A DNA stretch of 64,000 nt, from assembly GCF_014647835.1 (NCBI RefSeq), contig NZ_BMPY01000007.1, positions 186,001 through 250,000 on the forward strand. Direction: 5' to 3'. The translations under genes and the position numbers were made by a program. This DNA comes from Microbispora rosea subsp. aerata. Lineage in GTDB: Bacteria > Actinomycetota > Actinomycetes > Streptosporangiales > Streptosporangiaceae. The notes under the pieces were generated by a model. The model ran no database searches, had not been told where the DNA came from, and saw only the letters and a list, made by a program, of their open reading frames with translations. Shown here piece by piece: positions 17,233 to 24,808 of the stretch (the first letter of the stretch is position 1; every line of letters begins with the position of its first letter).

Positions 17233-19617
17233 TCAGGAACGGCCACCCGCCCCACGCGCGGCCATCCAGGCGGCGATCTGGGCCCGGGAGGCGAATCCCA
17301 GCTTGTCGAGGATGTGCTCGACGTGGCCCTCCACCGTGCGCTGGGAGATGACGAGGGCGGAGGCGATCTCCTTGTTGCTGCGCCCCTGGGCGATCAGCTC
17401 GGCGATCTCCTGCTCCCTTCGGGTGAGCGGGGACGCCTCGGGCACGGGGGCCGTCGCCGCGGGACCCGCGGCCTCCGCGGGCCGCGCGGGCTCCGTCTCC
17501 TCGCCGCGCGCCTCGCCCTCGGCCTGCTCGCCGAGCGCCTCCTCGATCGCCTCGTCCAGCGTCAGCCGGTTTCCCCTGCGGGTCTCGCGGCCCAGGGCCC
17601 GCTCGCCCAGGGCCGTACGCAACGTGCTGAGGCAACGCTCGTGGAATTCGGCGAACCGCCTGTCCCGGCCCGGTGTCAGGCCCACCGTGCGGCCGAGCTC
17701 CTCCGAGACCGCGAGCAGCCGGGCGGCGTGGGCGTGACGGCCCTCGTCGGCCTGCATCCAGGCGAGCGCCGCGAGGGTCGTCGCGGTGTTCATCCGGTCG
17801 CCGATGTCGCGGCTGAGCAGGAGGGCTTCGCGGGCCGTCGCCAGCGCACGGGTGTGGTCCCCGCACTGCCACAGATGGATGGCGTAGATCGTCAGCACCC
17901 AGGCCCGGCCTCCGCGCTCGCCGTAGGCCTCGGTCAGCGCGCGGGCGCGCTCGAACAGCTCGGTGGCGCGGGATTGGTCGCCGAGGTGGCTGACGCATGC
18001 CGCCAGCGTGATCAGGGCGGTCAGCATGATGATCGGGTTGCCGAGCGCCTCCGCCTGCGCGACCGTGCGTTCCAGCAGCGGAACGGCTTCGGCGTAGCCG
18101 CCGACGTAGTACTCGGCGAGCGCGGTGACCAGGGATGCCTGGGCGAGCGTCTCCGGATCGCCCAGCCTCTCGGCGAGCGTTCGGCCCTCGGCGAGCAGGG
18201 GCCGGCCCCGGTCGCCGTCGCCTTGGGTGAGCGTCAGCTCCGCGTCGGCGCACAGCACCCGCGCGCGCAGGACGGTGGGCGCGGGCGCCGCCCACAGCAT
18301 CCGGTCCATCCAGTGGCGGCCCTCGTTGTAGTACGCGTTGGCCATCCAGTGGGGATAGGTCAGGTAGACGGACATCCGCAGCCCGGTCTCCGCCTCGCCC
18401 GGCTCCTGCAGGCAGAACTCCAGCGCGGCGCGCAGGTTCGCCTGCTCCAGGTTGAGCCGCTTGCACCAGGAGATCTGGTCGGGGCCGAACCACTGGGCGT
18501 CCGCCCGCTCCGCCAGCAGCAGGTAGTGATCCCGGTGCCGCCGCTGCAGCGTCCGGCGCTCGGCGGGCCCGCCGAGCCGCTTGCGGCCGAACTCGCGCAA
18601 GGTGTCGAGCATGCGGTAGCGGACCGCCCCCCGGTGCTCCTCGCGGATCAGCAGCGACTTGTCCAGCAGGGCGTCGAGCAGATCGAGCACGTCGTCGCGT
18701 TCGATGCCGTCCCCGGTGCAGACCGCCTCGACGGCGTCCAGGTCGAAGTGCGAGGGGAAGATCGACAATCGGGTCCACAGCGTCCGCTCGGGGCCCGGCA
18801 GGAGCTGGAAGCTCCAGTCGACCAGCGCGTGCAGGGTCTGCTGCCGCGGCACGGCCGTGCTGCTGCCCCCGGTGAGCAGGCGGTAGCGGTCGCGCAGGCG
18901 CTCCACGAGCGCGTTCACCGACAAGGCCCGCAGCCGCACCGCGGCCAGCTCGATGGCCAGGGGGATGCCGTCGAGCTGGCGGCACAGCTCGGCGACGGCG
19001 TCCTGGTTGTCCTCGGTGACGGTGAATCCGGGCAGGACCGCCGCCGCGCGTTCCGTCAGCAGGCTGACCCCGTCGTACAGCTCCAGCGACCTGCGGTTCA
19101 GCGGCCGGTCCGGCTCGGGCACGGGCAGCGGCGAGATCTTCATCTGGTGCTCGCCCGTGATGCCGAGCGACTGCCGGCTGGTCGCGAGGATGCGCAGCTC
19201 GGGGGCGGTGCGCAGGAGCCGGTCGGCGAGCACCGCGCAGGCGTCGCGCAGGTGCTCGCAGTTGTCCAGCACGAGCAGGGTCCGCTGCGAGGACAGCACC
19301 CGCTCGAGCGCCTTGAGCGGGCTGGCGGCCGACTCGTCCCGCACCCTCATGGTCGCCGCCACCGTCTCCGCCACGAGCGCGGGGTCGGTGACCGTGCTCA
19401 GATCCACCAGCCAGACGCTGTCGAACGCCCGGCGCTGCTCGGCGGCGGCCCGCAGCGCCAGCCGGGTCTTGCCGACGCCGCCCACTCCGGTGAGGGTCAC
19501 CAGGCGCGAGGCCGAAAGCAGACGTCTGATCTCCGCCAGCTCACGCCTGCGGCCGACGAAACTCGTCACGTCGGCCGGAAGGTTGCCGACCTGCCGTGTC
19601 ACCGCCCCCCCGACCAC
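17233..19617 (-). CDS. Large LuxR-type regulator with NB-ARC-like ATPase and TPR region
   Basis: A 794-residue STAND-type signal transducer. The N-terminus (VGNLPADVTSFVGRRREL) leads into a P-loop GVGGVGKTRLAL near residue 43 and Walker B LLVLDNCEHLR near 115. A helical/TPR-like middle (about 380-690) and an acidic linker follow. The C-terminal LuxR helix-turn-helix (about 730-790) contains LTRREQEIAELIAQGRSNKEIA and ISQRTVEGHVEHIL. GTG 19617 is supported by TTGACC-N17-TAGCGT followed by 6 nt; a second GTG at 19602 is possible. This class couples ATP-dependent oligomerisation to ligand sensing (family knowledge). Targets may include the MFS gene downstream or the divergent DUF1707 gene. Confidence 0.9.
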   Translation of the reverse strand: MVGGAVTRQVGNLPADVTSFVGRRRELAEIRRLLSASRLVTLTGVGGVGKTRLALRAAAEQRRAFDSVWLVDLSTVTDPALVAETVAATMRVRDESAASPLKALERVLSSQRTLLVLDNCEHLRDACAVLADRLLRTAPELRILATSRQSLGITGEHQMKISPLPVPEPDRPLNRRSLELYDGVSLLTERAAAVLPGFTVTEDNQDAVAELCRQLDGIPLAIELAAVRLRALSVNALVERLRDRYRLLTGGSSTAVPRQQTLHALVDWSFQLLPGPERTLWTRLSIFPSHFDLDAVEAVCTGDGIERDDVLDLLDALLDKSLLIREEHRGAVRYRMLDTLREFGRKRLGGPAERRTLQRRHRDHYLLLAERADAQWFGPDQISWCKRLNLEQANLRAALEFCLQEPGEAETGLRMSVYLTYPHWMANAYYNEGRHWMDRMLWAAPAPTVLRARVLCADAELTLTQGDGDRGRPLLAEGRTLAERLGDPETLAQASLVTALAEYYVGGYAEAVPLLERTVAQAEALGNPIIMLTALITLAACVSHLGDQSRATELFERARALTEAYGERGGRAWVLTIYAIHLWQCGDHTRALATAREALLLSRDIGDRMNTATTLAALAWMQADEGRHAHAARLLAVSEELGRTVGLTPGRDRRFAEFHERCLSTLRTALGERALGRETRRGNRLTLDEAIEEALGEQAEGEARGEETEPARPAEAAGPAATAPVPEASPLTRREQEIAELIAQGRSNKEIASALVISQRTVEGHVEHILDKLGFASRAQIAAWMAARGAGGRS

Positions 19618-19623
19618 GTCCTC

Positions 19624-19652
19624 ACGCTAAGCGCCGTGAAGTCCCTGGTCAA
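19624..19652 (-). promoter_or_regulatory. Promoter of the LuxR-type regulator
   Basis: Minus-strand -35 TTGACC (19647-19652), 17-nt spacer, -10 TAGCGT (19624-19629), then 6 nt to GTG 19617. The -35 lies in a 9-bp direct repeat GGTCAACGT (plus strand, 19647-19655 and 19662-19670). Confidence 0.6.
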
Positions 19653-19701
19653 CGTGGTTCCGGTCAACGTCGTCCCCGGTGGGGGCCGGGTTTCGCGGGT
19701 A

Positions 19702-19764
19702 TCGCGTCGCGTGGTGATCGCTTTCGCGTCGCGTGGTGACCGCCCCGGGCAGACCGCTTACTCT
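19702..19764 (+). promoter_or_regulatory. Direct-repeat operator and leaderless promoter of DUF1707 gene
   Basis: TCGCGTCGCGTGGTGA occurs twice (19702-19717 and 19724-19739), 22 bp apart, about two helical turns. The second copy runs into the -35 GTGACC (19736-19741). With a 17-nt spacer this leads to -10 TACTCT (19759-19764), 7 nt before GTG 19772. The adjacent LuxR-type ATPase is the obvious candidate binder. Confidence 0.55.
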
Positions 19765-19771
19765 CGAAGAT

Positions 19772-20419
19772 GTGAGCAGCAGCGAGTCCTCAGCCGTGAA
19801 ATGGATCTCCGCTTTCCTCTCCCCGCGCACCCCGGACACGCCCGACCCCTCCCAGATGCGGGCCTCCGACGCCGATCGGGAGCGGATCGTCGCGGTGCTC
19901 ACGGACGCCGCCGGCGACGGCCGGCTCACGCTCGCCGAACACGAGGAGCGGATGGAGCGCGTGTGGGCCGCGCGGACCCTCGGCGAGCTGGCGGAGCTGA
20001 CCGCGGACCTGCTGCCGCCGGAAAACCAGCCGTTCGTGATGGACACCCGCCCCGTCACCGCCTTCTTCCGTACGGAGACCAGGGGCGGCCGGTGGGTCGT
20101 GCCCTCCCAGGTGCCGGTGACCTCGTTGGGCGGCACGGTCACGATGGACCTCTGTGACGCGCTGCTCCAGTCGCGGCACGTCGTGGTGCAGCTCGCCGTG
20201 ATGGCGGGCACCGTCAACCTGACGGTCCCCGAGGGCGTGCGGATCGTGACCGCCCCGGACGCCCGCGTCCGGTCGTTCAAGAACGAGGTGCGGCTTCCGC
20301 CGGGCGCGACCGACTTCGCGCCGGACGCGCCCGTGATCGAGCTCGCCGGGTTCGTCTTCGGCGGCAGGGTCGTCGCCCGCTCGCCGAAGCGCCCCCGCCG
20401 CCGTCTGTTCGGACGCTAG
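19772..20419 (+). CDS. DUF1707 (SHOCT-like) domain protein
   Basis: A 215-residue actinobacterial protein. A DUF1707 domain (about residues 29-80, [15 protein letters not shown] then [24 protein letters not shown]) is followed by a beta-rich C-terminal region like the LiaF/cell-wall-active-antibiotic response domain, with [16 protein letters not shown]. No membrane span is visible. GTG 19772 was chosen because it lies 7 nt after a good -10 box; a further upstream GTG would overlap the promoter. The last four bases CTAG are shared with the glpX stop on the other strand. Function is unknown; LiaF-type domains act in envelope-stress sensing, so an envelope role is a guess. Confidence 0.75.
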   Translation: MSSSESSAVKWISAFLSPRTPDTPDPSQMRASDADRERIVAVLTDAAGDGRLTLAEHEERMERVWAARTLGELAELTADLLPPENQPFVMDTRPVTAFFRTETRGGRWVVPSQVPVTSLGGTVTMDLCDALLQSRHVVVQLAVMAGTVNLTVPEGVRIVTAPDARVRSFKNEVRLPPGATDFAPDAPVIELAGFVFGGRVVARSPKRPRRRLFGR

Positions 20420-21444
20420 ACGGCGGTGTCGAAGTTGATGGCGCTGTAGGCGCCGAGCTTCCAGAGCTGGTGCTCGCTTTCGATCTTGCGGATGGTGCCC
20501 GACCGTCCCCGCATGACCAGGGAGTGCGTCACCGCCGCGCCGCCCTGGAACCGCACGCCGTGCATCAGCTCGCCGTCGGTGATGCCCGTGGCGGCGAAGA
20601 ACACGTCGTCGGAGCGTACGAGATCGTCGGTGGTGAGCACCTGGTCGAGGTCGAGCCCGGCGTCGAGGGCCTTGCGGCGCTCCTCCTCGTCGCGGGGCCA
20701 CAGCTTGCCCTGGATGACGCCGCCCATGCACTTGAGCGCGCAGGCGGCGACGATGCCCTCGGGCGTGCCGCCGATGCCGAGCATCAGGTCGACGCCGGTG
20801 CCGTCACGCGCCGCCATGATCGCACCGGCCACGTCGCCGTCCGTGATGAACCGGATCCGCGCGCCGGTTTCCCGGATCTCCTTGACGATCCGCTCGTGCC
20901 GCGGCCGGTCCAAGATCACCACGGTGACGTCGGACGGCTTGGCGCCCTTGGCCCGCGCCACGGCGCGGATGTTGTCGGCCACCGGGGCGTTGATGTCCAC
21001 ATGGGCGGCCGCCTGCGGGCCGGTGACCAGCTTCTCCATGTAGAAGACCGCGGACGGGTCGTACATCGAGCCGCGCTCGCTCACCGCGATCACGGAGATC
21101 GCGTTGTTCATGCCGAGCGCGCACAACCGGGTGCCGTCGATCGGGTCGACGGCCACGTCGCAGTCGGGGCCGGTCCCGTCGCCGACGTCCTCGCCGTTGT
21201 ACAGCATCGGGGCGTTGTCCTTCTCGCCTTCGCCGATCACCACGACCCCCTTCATCGAGACCGTGTTGATCAGTTGGCGCATGGCGTTGACGGCGGCGCC
21301 GTCCGCCCCGTTCTTGTCGCCGCGTCCCACCCACCGCGCGGCCGCCATCGCGGCCGCCTCGGTCACCCTGACCAGTTCCAGAGCCAGATTGCGGTCGGGT
21401 GCGTGTTCCCCCGTCGCCAGCGCGGCCGGTACGTGATCAGCCAT
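20416..21444 (-). CDS. glpX: Class II fructose-1,6-bisphosphatase
   Basis: Gluconeogenic hydrolysis of fructose 1,6-bisphosphate to fructose 6-phosphate, cytoplasmic, metal dependent. The 342 residues contain the GlpX hallmarks: [14 protein letters not shown] with metal-binding acidic residues, [12 protein letters not shown], and [20 protein letters not shown] 21444 follows AAGGGGATCA. It is the main class of this enzyme in actinobacteria. It usually lies near DUF4245 and fumarase genes, matching the neighbourhood here. The gene ends sharing its stop bases with the convergent DUF1707 gene. Confidence 0.96.
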   Translation of the reverse strand: MADHVPAALATGEHAPDRNLALELVRVTEAAAMAAARWVGRGDKNGADGAAVNAMRQLINTVSMKGVVVIGEGEKDNAPMLYNGEDVGDGTGPDCDVAVDPIDGTRLCALGMNNAISVIAVSERGSMYDPSAVFYMEKLVTGPQAAAHVDINAPVADNIRAVARAKGAKPSDVTVVILDRPRHERIVKEIRETGARIRFITDGDVAGAIMAARDGTGVDLMLGIGGTPEGIVAACALKCMGGVIQGKLWPRDEEERRKALDAGLDLDQVLTTDDLVRSDDVFFAATGITDGELMHGVRFQGGAAVTHSLVMRGRSGTIRKIESEHQLWKLGAYSAINFDTAV

Positions 21445-21476
21445 TGATCCCCTTTTAGGTAGGTGCCGTTCCAGCG

Positions 21477-21506
21477 ATCGTAGTTCCGGAAAGCCTTGCT
21501 TGTCCG
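21477..21506 (-). promoter_or_regulatory. Candidate glpX promoter
   Basis: Minus strand CGGACA (21501-21506), 18-nt spacer, TACGAT (21477-21482), about 32 nt before the ATG at 21444, leaving room for the AAGGGG ribosome-binding site. Confidence 0.4.
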
Positions 21507-21579
21507 ATTGGTCTGGACCTGTTGTGCCAGGTAGAAGGCCATTTGCGGGCCCGGACCCCCGGGATCGACGGCTCGGGGA

Positions 21580-21585
21580 TATCGT
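21580..21585 (+). promoter_or_regulatory. -10 box (TATCGT) of leaderless TetR transcript
   Basis: TATCGT lies 6 nt before ATG 21592, with no Shine-Dalgarno sequence between. No clear -35 is visible. Confidence 0.4.
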
Positions 21586-21591
21586 CGCCGC

Positions 21592-22185
21592 ATGAGCGGC
21601 GACACCGAGCGACCAGTGACGATGCGCACCTCGGAGCGCGGCGCGGCGACCCGGGGCGCACTCCTGGACGCCGCGAAGGAGACCTTCATCGCCAGCGGCT
21701 TCGCCGAGGCGGGCGTCACCGACGTCGTGGCCAGGGCCGGCGCCAGCGTCGGCAGCCTCTACCACCACTTCTCCGGCAAGGCCGATCTCTACCTGACGCT
21801 GTTCGAGGAGTTCCAGAAGCGGCAGACCCAGCGCACCAAGCAGGCCGTGCAGGAGGCCAGGGCGGCCGGGGAGACCGACCCGATGCCCCAGTTCCTCGCC
21901 GCCGCGCGGGCCTACCTGGAGGGCTGTCTCGCCGAGCGCGACCTCGCCGCGCTCTTCCTGCGCGGCGACGCCCCGCCCGGGTTCGAGGTGATCATGCGCG
22001 ACCGGCTCCGCCAGTGGGCCAGGCGCACCGCGGCGCTGTTCGAGCACGAGGACGCCCTGGTCGTCGTCGTCACCGGAGCCCTGGCGGCCGTCGTCCAGGA
22101 GGTGACGCTGTCGGACGATCCGGAGGCGGCCCGCAGGATGGCCGAGGACGCTCTTCGCATCATCGGCGATATTCGGCATCCCTGA
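21592..22185 (+). CDS. TetR/AcrR-family transcriptional regulator
   Basis: A 197-residue dimeric repressor. The N-terminal helix-turn-helix (about residues 18-63) reads [31 protein letters not shown] followed by [16 protein letters not shown]. The C-terminal all-helical ligand domain (about 75-195) is not specific enough to name a ligand. It is divergent from glpX (147 nt between starts) and 46 nt upstream of the DUF4245 gene on the same strand, so it may regulate itself or glpX (inference). The start at ATG 21592 is supported by a -10 box 6 nt upstream. Confidence 0.88.
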   Translation: MSGDTERPVTMRTSERGAATRGALLDAAKETFIASGFAEAGVTDVVARAGASVGSLYHHFSGKADLYLTLFEEFQKRQTQRTKQAVQEARAAGETDPMPQFLAAARAYLEGCLAERDLAALFLRGDAPPGFEVIMRDRLRQWARRTAALFEHEDALVVVVTGALAAVVQEVTLSDDPEAARRMAEDALRIIGDIRHP

Positions 22186-22217
22186 CGGCCGGTACGGCCA
22201 CCGCCCGTCCCACCGGC

Positions 22218-22223
22218 TAGTCT
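22218..22223 (+). promoter_or_regulatory. -10 box (TAGTCT) before the DUF4245 gene
   Basis: TAGTCT lies 8 nt before GTG 22232, consistent with a near-leaderless transcript. Confidence 0.38.
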
Positions 22224-22231
22224 CGCATTAC

Positions 22232-22780
22232 GTGGGACGATTCACCCAGGGTTTCTACGGCTACGCGTTCGCGCTGCTCGTCTGCCTCGCCGCCATCGGT
22301 GTGTTCCTGCTCATCACGCCGCAAAGCCGCACCGAGCACATCCCCCGGGTGGACTTCACGATCGACCGGGCCAACGCGGCGCGCACCGCGTCGTACGAGG
22401 TCGTCGCCCCCGACCAGGTGCTGCCCAACTGGGTGCCCAACAGCTCGTCGCTGACCCAGAAGAACGGCGCCGTCACCTGGCGTCTCGGATTCGCCACCGC
22501 CAAACGGCAGCACGCCATGGTCGCCCAGAGCGACGAGAAGCCGTCCGCCGACTTCGTCAACCGCATGGCCAACACCGACAAGCCCGGGGGGAGCCGCCAG
22601 ATCGACGGCGTGACCTGGGAGGAGCGGTTCCGCCAGGACAAGAACCAGCGGTCGCTGGTCCGCGTCTTCCCCGACCACGCGGTGGTCGTCACCGGAACGG
22701 CCGACTGGGACGAGCTGACCGCGCTGGCGCGGACCCTCACGCCGCAGCCCAAGCCCTCCCCGGCGCCGTCATCGAGCTGA
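22232..22780 (+). CDS. DUF4245 membrane-anchored protein
   Basis: A 182-residue protein with one N-terminal membrane helix (about residues 9-29, YGYAFALLVCLAAIGVFLL), then an extracytoplasmic domain with ARTASYEVVAPDQVLPNWVPNS and a Pro/Ser tail. This matches the actinobacterial DUF4245 family commonly encoded beside glpX. Function is unknown. GTG 22232 has no ribosome-binding site but follows TAGTCT by 8 nt. The 3' end overlaps the convergent LysR gene by 12 nt. Confidence 0.78.
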   Translation: MGRFTQGFYGYAFALLVCLAAIGVFLLITPQSRTEHIPRVDFTIDRANAARTASYEVVAPDQVLPNWVPNSSSLTQKNGAVTWRLGFATAKRQHAMVAQSDEKPSADFVNRMANTDKPGGSRQIDGVTWEERFRQDKNQRSLVRVFPDHAVVVTGTADWDELTALARTLTPQPKPSPAPSSS

Positions 22781-23677
22781 GCCCGCGTCCCGGCTGACGG
22801 TCGCCAGCAGGTGCGCGACCAGCGGGCTCCGGTCGTCCGCACGCCGGCCGACGGCGACCCGGGTGCGCGCGTTGGGCTCGACCGCGCGGAAGACGACGCC
22901 CTTGAGCCTGATGCGCCGGATGCTCGCCGGGGCCAGGGCGACGCCCAGGCCGGTCTCCACGAGGGCGCACACGGTCTGCCACTCCACCACCCGCTGGATG
23001 ATCCGGGGCGTGAAGCCCGCCGCCTCGCACAGGCCGATGATCAAATCGTGGAGCCCCGGGCCGGCCGCGCGCGGCAGAAGCAGGAAGGGCTCGTCCGCCA
23101 GCCGCGCGAGCCGTACGGTGCGCAGGGCGGCCAGCGGGTGAGCGGCCGGCAGCACCGCCACGAAGGGCTCGGTGAGCACCGTCTTGAAGGCGAGTCCCGC
23201 CTCCTCGTCGGCGAGGGGCTCGCGCAGCAGGCCGACGTCGATGGTCTTGTCACGCAGGGCGGCGATCTGCGGCGCGGTGGTCATCTCATGGATGTCCAGG
23301 TGGACGTCGGGGAAACGCTCCCGGAACGCGCGCAGCAGACCGGGCAGGACCGTCAGGGCGAGGGACGCGGCGAAGCCGATCCGCAGGCGCCCGGCCCGGC
23401 CGCTGCCCACGGCCCGGGCGGCGGCCAGCCCGTCGGCGAGATCGGTCAGGGCGCGCCGGGCGGCGGGCAGCAGTTCGCGGCCCGCCGCGGTCAGCGCGAC
23501 GCGTCCGGGTTCGCGGACGAACAGCGCGTGGCCCACCTTGGCTTCCAAGCGGCGGATCTGCTGGCTGAGCGGCGGCTGGGCGATGCCCAGGCGGGCCGCG
23601 GCGTGGCCGAAGTGCAGTTCCTCGGCGAGCACGACGAAGGCGTGCAGCTGGGCCAGGGGGAGTTCGGGGCGCTCCAT
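22769..23677 (-). CDS. LysR-family transcriptional regulator
   Basis: A 302-residue LTTR. The N-terminal winged helix (about residues 5-65) has LHAFVVLAEELHFGHAAARLGIAQPPLSQQIRRLEAK (given as its opening residues LHAFVVLAEELHF and AQPPLSQQIRRLE). The remainder is a periplasmic-binding-protein-like effector domain, beginning around LRIGFAASLALTVLPGLLRAF, with the conserved VETGLGVALAP element. It is divergent from the ridA-like gene (73 nt between starts), the typical LTTR arrangement, so RidA is its likely target along with itself. The inducer is unknown. Confidence 0.88.
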   Translation of the reverse strand: MERPELPLAQLHAFVVLAEELHFGHAAARLGIAQPPLSQQIRRLEAKVGHALFVREPGRVALTAAGRELLPAARRALTDLADGLAAARAVGSGRAGRLRIGFAASLALTVLPGLLRAFRERFPDVHLDIHEMTTAPQIAALRDKTIDVGLLREPLADEEAGLAFKTVLTEPFVAVLPAAHPLAALRTVRLARLADEPFLLLPRAAGPGLHDLIIGLCEAAGFTPRIIQRVVEWQTVCALVETGLGVALAPASIRRIRLKGVVFRAVEPNARTRVAVGRRADDRSPLVAHLLATVSRDAGSAR

Positions 23678-23712
23678 ACGCCTAGAGATATCAAGTCATG
23701 GTCGAAGATGTA

Positions 23713-23743
23713 TTAGACGTATCGCCGGGCGTCGGCCTAGCGT
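23713..23743 (+). promoter_or_regulatory. Putative promoter of the RidA-family gene
   Basis: TTAGAC (23713-23718), 19-nt spacer, -10 TAGCGT (23738-23743), then 7 nt to ATG 23751. The region between the divergent LysR and RidA genes also contains GATATC near 23690. Confidence 0.4.
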
Positions 23744-23750
23744 TCGGCGC

Positions 23751-24140
23751 ATGACAGAGCGACGCGTGATCCTCAGCGGTTCGACGTTCGAGGAGCAGAT
23801 CGGCTATGCCCGGGCCGTGGTGGACGGCGACCGGGTGCACGTTTCCGGGACGACCGGCTTCGACTACACCACCATGACGATCTCCGAGGACGTTGTGGAG
23901 CAGGCCGAACAGTGCCTGCGCACCATTGAGGCGGTGCTCGCCGAGGCGGGGTGCGGCCTCGCCGACGTGGTGCGGGTGCGTTACCTGCTGCCCGACCGGG
24001 CCGACTTCGAGCGGTGCTGGCCCGTCCTGCGCCGCCGCTTCGGCGAGGTGCGGCCGGCCGCCACGATGATGCAGTGCGGTCTGGCCGATCCCAGGATGAA
24101 AATCGAGATCGAGGTCGACGCGCGGCGGCCCGTGGATTGA
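23751..24140 (+). CDS. RidA (YjgF/YER057c/UK114) family protein
   Basis: A 129-residue protein of the Rid family, whose archetype hydrolyses reactive enamine/imine intermediates to ketoacids plus ammonia. It has the conserved substrate-carboxylate-binding Arg region VVRVRYLLPDRADFERCW and the C-terminal MKIEIEVDA strand. The absence of the canonical proline-rich RidA motif means it could belong to a Rid subgroup with another role. ATG 23751 lies 7 nt after TAGCGT. It is divergently transcribed from a LysR regulator that probably controls it. Confidence 0.85.
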   Translation: MTERRVILSGSTFEEQIGYARAVVDGDRVHVSGTTGFDYTTMTISEDVVEQAEQCLRTIEAVLAEAGCGLADVVRVRYLLPDRADFERCWPVLRRRFGEVRPAATMMQCGLADPRMKIEIEVDARRPVD

Positions 24141-24380
24141 CGGCCCGTGGCCTGATGGGCTGTGCGTCACGCCGGGCGCTGCCCGAGGTCGCTTGGCGGC
24201 TCCTGTGATACGACGCCGAGCGCAGACCCCGAGCACGATGCCGGCGGCCCGGCGGTCGCGGCTGACCTCTCAGACCGGCGTCGCCGCCTGGCTACGCGAC
24301 ACGTCGCTGCGCGCCGTGCCGTCCCGGTCGGCCACCCGGCGGCCCGCCGCCCTCCGGCAGGTCCAGCCACCTGCCCGGGG

Positions 24381-24674
24381 TCAGAAGGGGGCCTCCTCGG
24401 GGCCGTTCGGCTGGGGCTCCTGGCGCTGGGCCATCGCGGCCGCCAGCTTCGCGCGAGCGCCCTGCAGCCACTCCTCGCAGATCGCGGCCAGCCGCTCTCC
24501 CCGCTCCCACAGCTCGATCGACTGCTCCAGTGTGAGCCCGCCGGTCTCCAGCCGGCGCACCACCTCGGTCAGCTCCTCGCGCGCCTGTTCGTACGACGGG
24601 GTCTGCTCGTGAGACGGATTCCGCTCGTGCGACGGGGTCTGCTTGCCCGACGGGGTCTGCTTGTCCTCAGCCAC
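24381..24674 (-). CDS. xseB: Exodeoxyribonuclease VII small subunit with repeat extension
   Basis: Small subunit of exonuclease VII, which degrades single-stranded DNA with the XseA large subunit. The core (about residues 30-85) is typical: YEQAREELTEVVRRLETGG then LTLEQSIELWERGERLA and a coiled helix. The N-terminal ~28 residues are a non-conserved extension encoded by four 18-bp tandem repeats, reading KQTPSGKQTPSHERNPSHEQ. GTG 24674 is preferred over GTG 24683 because of GGGGGAC just upstream and TAAGGT 7 nt away. Unusually it is not adjacent to xseA: a divergent asnB gene separates them by 2.3 kb, so xseB needs its own promoter. Confidence 0.9.
   Translation of the reverse strand: MAEDKQTPSGKQTPSHERNPSHEQTPSYEQAREELTEVVRRLETGGLTLEQSIELWERGERLAAICEEWLQGARAKLAAAMAQRQEPQPNGPEEAPF
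24595..24666. repeat. Four 18-bp tandem repeats in xseB
   Basis: Units at 24595, 24613, 24631 and 24649 (GACGGGGTCTGCTTGCCC and close variants) encode six-residue repeats of the form (S)HEQTP. The period is a multiple of three, so the frame is kept. Confidence 0.85.
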
Positions 24675-24681
24675 GTCCCCC

Positions 24682-24687
24682 ACCTTA
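24682..24687 (-). promoter_or_regulatory. -10 box (TAAGGT) of xseB
   Basis: On the minus strand TAAGGT is followed by 7 nt (GGGGGAC) and GTG 24674. It would give xseB an independent transcript, needed because asnB separates it from xseA. Confidence 0.45.
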
Positions 24688-24808
24688 GAGGCCGGGACCG
24701 ACAGTCCGCGGCCCCTTAGGGGTGTCCGTTTTGGGCATAAAAGTGATGATTCGTCGGTTATTTAGGTGTACTAAGCATCGCGGGGGCGATGATTCGGGGG
24801 GCATCTCC

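Noticed and set aside
17095-20157. 1020-codon plus-strand frame
   Set aside because: Lies opposite the LuxR-type ATPase and part of the MFS gene, with repetitive Gln/Arg/His composition and no recognisable domain.
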